Below are positions 59,318-64,000 of a stretch of DNA of 64,000 nucleotides, piece by piece. Location of the stretch: assembly GCA_029237695.1 (NCBI GenBank), contig CM055267.1, positions 6,594,036-6,658,035 on the forward strand. The letters run 5' to 3'. Made by a program: the position numbers and the translations under genes. Position 1 is the first letter of the stretch. Every line of letters starts with the position of its first letter. The notes under the pieces were generated by a model. That model was not told the origin of the DNA, ran no database searches, and saw nothing but the letters and a program-made list of their open reading frames with translations. The stretch is from Conchocele bisecta (lineage: Eukaryota > Mollusca > Bivalvia > Lucinida > Thyasiridae).

Positions 59318-59371
59318 ACTTCAGTAACCAAGAACACACTCTTGGAAGAGTGGGTTCTTGGTTACTGAAGT
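59318..59371. repeat. Near-perfect 25-bp hairpin in the RUFY 3' UTR
   Basis: ACTTCAGTAACCAAGAACAC through ACTCT pairs with AGAGTGGGTTCTTGGTTACT through GAAGT with one mismatch and a four-base loop (TGGA). It starts 77 bases after the stop codon. Confidence 0.85.
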
Positions 59372-59412
59372 ATTGTTAAACATATTGTGTTAATGCGGAA
59401 AGCATGTTAAAG

Positions 59413-59841
59413 GTACATGCCCACTCAATAGGCAAAAACTGTTCTTTATATCAGAGACATCATCTGAGAAATTTTCTGGCAAAATAAATATTCATTCACC
59501 ATTACCCCATGTATTGATTGGCATTATTATACATTTTATATCAGACGTAAATTTTCACACTGATATCAAGGACGATAACCGTGTTTCTTTAAAGTGTTAA
59601 CGGAAATTATATTATTTTTTCAGGTGACACATTTAATTAGTACAAATGATTAAAAAATATCATACCTCATTTGCATATGAAAATAGCCTGATACCACCGC
59701 GAGTCACTATCAGTAAAATAAATTTTACTAAATGAGTATATCTGCATCTCAGACACTCGTAATCTTTAGAACTCGTGGAATAGTGACACACTTATTTTAT
59801 TCCTATAAAGAACATTTTGTGCCTACTGAGTAGGCATGTAC
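59413..59841. mobile_element. MITE with ~38-bp terminal inverted repeats
   Basis: Left end GTACATGCCCACTCAATAGG then GTTCTTTATA; right end TATAAAGAACATTTTGTGCC then TAGGCATGTAC. The AT-rich interior has no frame. A single copy in this window. Confidence 0.85.
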
Positions 59842-60097
59842 TATTAATTAGTCCGACACAATTTACCACCTGTTGTTGTCTCACTCTCTTTACTGCCATG
59901 TGAGACAAAGCAGAGCAATTCCGACGGCGGCGTTCTCGGTGTAGTCGCAACAATTGGGGCCATATGTTATATATTGTTATATCAGGTCTTGACAAAGTCT
60001 TAATTTTCCACTCGTCCAGATTGAAAATCAACTAATAATTTATATATGTTTTAATGTTTGTGTTTCACTGTCTATTCAAATGTTCACACTTCCAGTA

Positions 60098-60399
60098 GCC
60101 GATTTCACCAACATTGCAAAGTATACTTTTCTAGCAAAGTATACTTTCAGGGAGGAATCATTTATTTGTTCCTGAAATGCATTATTTCATATTGAACTAA
60201 CAACTGCATATATTTGATGATTAAAAGTATGCAGTATTATTATACTGAATTTATTACATTATCACAGCCAAAATGGCTGTGATAATGTAATAAATTCAGT
60301 ACAATAAAAATTAATAAATTTATCCTAAAATTGAAAATTTCTCCCTCAAATAGTTTGCTAGAAAAGCATACTTTGCAATGTTGGTGAAATCGGCTACAG
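60098..60399. mobile_element. MITE family M3, intact
   Basis: GTAGCCGATTTCACCAACAT to GGTGAAATCGGCTAC, with the central GGCTGTGATAATGTAATAAA hairpin. Confidence 0.9.
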
Positions 60400-60636
60400 A
60401 CTGACACTTCTATCACAAACACAAGTGGACGAGTGGGTTTGTCGAGGCCTGTTATGTATCCCCTGATATATGTTCGCCGGATATTTACCCTACTTACTCA
60501 AATTGATGGCTAACCAACCTGTGTCATTCGATTGACAAACATTTTTCGAGGTAAATATTTTGGTATTTTCTGATACGGTAGTCAGATTTTCACCAAATTG
60601 TATCTGTAACTTCCTAACATTAGTGACTAACAGACC

Positions 60637-60861
60637 TGGGGGCCGTTTCACTAAACTTTGTACGACTAACATGTTCGTAAGTGCAAACTTATGATAGTCT
60701 GTAAATTCCACATTAACAATGCATTCTTGTAAACAATTATTGGATTTACATTTATTGAGCAGCAGCCTATACTCAATAAATGTAAATCAATCAATTTCCA
60801 GATGATTCTAAATTTTCACTTACGAACATTTTAGTCGTACAAAGTTTAGTGAAACGGGCCC
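60637..60861. mobile_element. MITE family M1
   Basis: GGGGGCCGTTTCACTAAACT to AGTGAAACGGGCCC, with part of the centre lost. Confidence 0.88.
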
Positions 60862-61429
60862 TATTAACTTATATAATACGCTGTATTGGTACACTACCCG
60901 GAAAACACCACGTTACAACATCTCTGCCATGAACTTCTAACATTATGTTATTTGTTTAGTCTGTAAGTTTCGACTGCAAATTAACTATAGACATATTTGA
61001 ATGCCGTGGTTACACATTCTATAGTTAATGAACATACAGGGTGGCCAAACAACTTGGACACTTTTTGTATCCCAGATATATTTTGACATACTGTTTAATC
61101 TTAATAAATTTAGGCATAAATATCGGTGAATGTCTGTGTTATTTGAAGGATACATATTGCTCACTGCTCGTGCATTAATTTTGATGTCATTATTACTATG
61201 ACGTCACTAGGTCATACTCTGTAATTCCCATTTCTAAGAATGTTGTGAAACAGTTGAAAAACCGTACAATGTCAATTAGTTTCATTGAAAGAATGAAATA
61301 AATGATAAACTGAAGAGGCGAAATAAATAAAATGTTAGTTACATGTACAATGTCATTAACTGCAAATATTACGCAGATATTAGTTTGTTAAATGTCAACA
61401 GCAACCATCATTAAATAGAGGATATTCCA
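60862..61429. other. Unassigned sequence
   Basis: AT-rich with no exon, repeat or element end recognised. Confidence 0.4.
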
Positions 61430-61567
61430 TCGTATATTTTGAATAGCGGGAAATATGTTGTAAATTATTCTAAAGTGCTGTTAAAGCATGTTTTGATAAT
61501 CAAAATGGAAAATAGAAAATAAACAGCAGACAACAACAAAAAAATAAGATATCTGTCTAAGGGTTAA
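61430..61567. mobile_element. MITE family M5, right part
   Basis: Carries ATTCTAAAGTGCTGTTAAAG and AAATAAACAGCAGACAACAA and ends AAGGGTTAA. The left end is absent. Confidence 0.65.
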
Positions 61568-62003
61568 TTACATGTATAGTTATATCTACAGCATACAGTG
61601 TATAGTATGCCGTCTTGATTATATTATAATGGTTTCTGCTGTTCCGTCTGTTCGACCGTCGGCACTTCCCACGTAACATTGGCCACTGAAGACATTGGCG
61701 ACTGAAGACTTAAGTAGCGAATACAAGCGTTTACAAGTGTTTACAAGCATTGCTCCTAATTTATGCTTGTTTATAAGCATCCATTTTTTGAATGACTTCC
61801 ACATTCCAATTATTCAAGTTCTTGCAAAATATGTGTTAATGTTTTTGCTTGTTTTATTTTTTGGTAACCGTAAAACAGATTGACCAGACACAGTATCTGT
61901 TTGTTTATCATTATCTATATCTTCAGTGTTAAGTAAAAACTTGCGGTTACAGACCCAGGGTCAAGGTCAAATAACTTTATATTTTTGTCTCGTCTGCTTT
62001 CAG

Positions 62004-62075
62004 AATTCGCGACTATTGTCGCCACTGTTTCCGTCGTCGTCCGAAATGTCAAAGTTTGTACAAGCTTCGTCCATG
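62004..62075 (+). other. Exon-like island, identity unknown
   Basis: A good acceptor (GTCTGCTTTCAG) and a GTATGA donor frame 72 bases, open in all three frames and, on the minus strand, as MDEACTNFDISDDDGNSG then NSREF and a stop. Frame 1 would give NSRLLSPLFPSSSEMSKF. With 24 codons and phase 0 it could follow RUFY exon F as an alternative end, or belong to a neighbour on either strand. Nothing distinguishes these. Confidence 0.25.
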
Positions 62076-62507
62076 GTATGACATTAATATTACTTGACGG
62101 ATTACTTCACTATTTGAACACTTGATACATATGAGCATTGGGACACACTCGTGCCGCCATTAACATGACCTTTACCTTTTTTACCTTCATATTTTTTCAG
62201 AAACATTTATCCATTTTTTTTTAATGTTTCTTCAACCTTGACCTTTTTCATATTTTAAACATGCACTTCTCTGACGGTTTTTGTTATGCTTACTTTAGCA
62301 CATGCCCATGATCATGTTATGGTCAAATGCCTCTGCAGGCGTGACACCGCTTCTGTGGCGGAATTCTTGTTCATCTTTGATGAGGTTAACATGAGCGGCT
62401 CCTGCCCTAGTGCTATTGTTTGACTTTCCTACAATCAACACAACCGGGATATCCGGAGGCAACACAATAATAAATACACTGCTTTACTGGAGGGTTGTGT
62501 GTCTTAC

Positions 62508-62850
62508 GGAGTCCCGCAGGGGACATAAAATTTGTTTATTAATTTGTTCCCACGAAATGACAATTCGTTCCTTCAATTTAACAATTCGTTCCATCGATTT
62601 AACAATTTGTTCCCTCGATATAACAATTTGTTCCCACGAATTAACAATTCGTTCCCACAAATTAACAATTCGTTCCCACGGTGTTATTTTGTGGGAACTA
62701 ATTGTTAATTGGAGGGAACGAATTGTTAATTCGCGGGAACGAATTGTTAATTCGGTGGAACAAATTGTTCAATTGAGGGAATTAATTGTTATTTCGTGGG
62801 AACAAACTAATAAAAAAAAGAATTCTACTGCCCTGTGGGGCTCCGTATTG
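62508..62850. mobile_element. Palindromic-module element, AACAATTCGTTCCC type (copy 4)
   Basis: Ends ACGGAGTCCCGCAGGGGAC (62516) and GTGGGGCTCCGT (to 62846), with about 14 diverged modules. An open frame at 62410-62862 merely traverses it. No clear target duplication. Confidence 0.85.
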
Positions 62851-62892
62851 TATTCTAAGTGAGATACTCAATAAATAAACGGTAATACCGTA

Positions 62893-63147
62893 CATATGAG
62901 ACAAGCCACTTTGTACCGAAGAATGTGTGCAATTTTTCATGAAACATATTTGCAGAAACTGTGATATTTTCTGTAAATAACATTTAAAATCGATGAATTG
63001 TTCATAGCAAATGCGAAATAGAAATCCGCATTTGCCTTCAAAATTCCGTCGCCTCCGACGTCATTTACGGAAAATATCGTAAATTTAGCAAAATATATTT
63101 CATGAGATATCGCACATCTTCTTAAGTACAACATCACTGTCTCTTAT
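62893..63147. mobile_element. MITE family M2
   Basis: TGAGACAAGCCACTTTGTAC at the left; GCACATCTTCTTAAGTACAA and CACTGTCTC at the right. It is palindromic around GCGAAATAGAAATCCGC. Confidence 0.8.
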
Positions 63148-63199
63148 TCTGATAGATGGTTGCAGTGTCACTGTGCAATAGGCAATACGACCGACCTGT

Positions 63200-63345
63200 A
63201 GACGATTTCATCAACATTGCAATAAATACTTATCTAGTAAATGGAGTACGGTAATCATTTATTTTTCCCGAAATGCATTATTTCATACAGAATTAACGAA
63301 TGCATACATTTGATGATTTAAATTTCGGTGAAATAGGCTACTGGA
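63200..63345. mobile_element. MITE family M3, deleted copy
   Basis: Has GATTTCATCAACATTGCAAT, TTATTTTTCCCGAAATGCAT and GTGAAATAGGCTAC, but the central hairpin is missing. 63346-63731 shows nothing I can assign apart from a small GGGGGTTAACTCCC hairpin. Confidence 0.75.
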
Positions 63346-63731
63346 CTGGTAATACCATGCAGGATAGCACTGTCACAGCTCAAGTTTTCTGTGAAGAACA
63401 ATACATTGAAGCAGTCAGTGGAATAAGGGGGTTAACTCCCTCATGAGTTAGCTCCCATCTTCTACTGACACCTTCAATTGAACTGAGTGTTTAATGATAT
63501 GTCATACATTATTCCTTCATAATCTATAGTATTCATTAAACAAGTGTGCACCGTGTATGTGTTCATATGCTTATTAAAATTGCATTTGTTTTCATTATGA
63601 CCCCTAATCGAGAGGGAGCATACTGCTTTGCTGTTAAAGTTCTGTCAGTGCGTTCGTTGTTTACCAATTATATGTAAGTGATTTCAATATAACTTGAATG
63701 ATTACAAATATTTGCACGTGATAAATATGTA

Positions 63732-64000
63732 CATATGAGACACGCCATGATATTTTGTACCTTCGGACATCTGCGTGATTTCATTAAATAAGTTCACAAA
63801 AATTACAATATTTTTCATAAATCAAGTCAAAAGTTGACAAAATTTTCAGAGTACATGCGGATACATACGGAATATAATTCCGCATGTATTCTGAAAATTG
63901 TGTCTACTTTTGACGCAATTTACGGAAAATATTGTAAATTATTGTAAACGTATATAATGAAGTTACGCAGATGTCCGAAGGTACAAAATCACATGGCGTG
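63732..64000. mobile_element. MITE family M2 (CTTCGGACATCTGCG subtype), cut by window end
   Basis: TGAGACACGCCATGATATTT at the left; ATGTCCGAAGGTACAAAATC and ACATGGCGTG at the right edge. It is palindromic about ATACGGAATATAATTCCGCA. Confidence 0.88.

Overview
This is a eukaryotic genomic window, most likely from a bivalve mollusc. The exons are short, the introns long and GT-AG bounded, and there is no bacterial-style gene packing. The repeats carry stretches of a style I associate with bivalve genomes: arrays with TTGGTTAAGGTTTTTAGTC, and blocks opening with AGCTCACCTGAG or a GTCCGTC run. The best taxonomic clue is a neuropeptide motif, QSYHYSNGWQPGKR, which is a molluscan GnRH of the bivalve WQPGKR type. 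I cannot name the species.

Two genes can be supported. (1) On the + strand, the C-terminal half of a RUFY1/RUFY2-type RUN and FYVE domain protein is spread over seven exons (7640-7756, 8943-9110, 39287-39384, 40451-40537, 42231-42455, 57620-57746, 59097-59240). They join in phase into 321 residues of coiled coil plus a complete FYVE finger and a stop; the RUN domain must lie left of the window. An eighth, phase-compatible exon (56835-56919) could replace the first half of the FYVE finger. (2) On the - strand, nested in the 30-kb RUFY intron, is a preproGnRH gene. The coding exon with signal peptide and hormone is 25850-26026, a second coding exon for the GnRH-associated peptide is 18885-18950, and a likely promoter with a noncoding first exon lies near 34100-34330. 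The last exon is not settled.

The rest is repeat. From left to right: a 155-bp-unit array (1-425); scattered MITEs to 7.5 kb; exons A and B embedded in inverted and tandem repeats; MITEs, palindromic-module elements and nested insertions (10-13.6 kb); a 2.8-kb minisatellite of 55-bp units inside a GnRH intron (16.0-18.9 kb); foldback elements (19.4-20.6 kb); the 155-bp array again (22-23.8 kb); mollusc-type dispersed repeats (23.8-29.5 kb); many small inverted-repeat elements (30-42 kb); a 14-kb TGTATGTATGTT/GATT satellite (42.8-56.8 kb) in one RUFY intron; then more MITEs to the end.

Two themes stand out. Every RUFY splice acceptor in the window has a repeat ending within about 155 bases upstream, and two acceptors appear to lie inside the repeat itself. 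Several elements unrelated in sequence share one design: terminal repeats enclosing many short palindromic modules. Nested insertions can be dated relative to one another because empty sites survive in sister copies.
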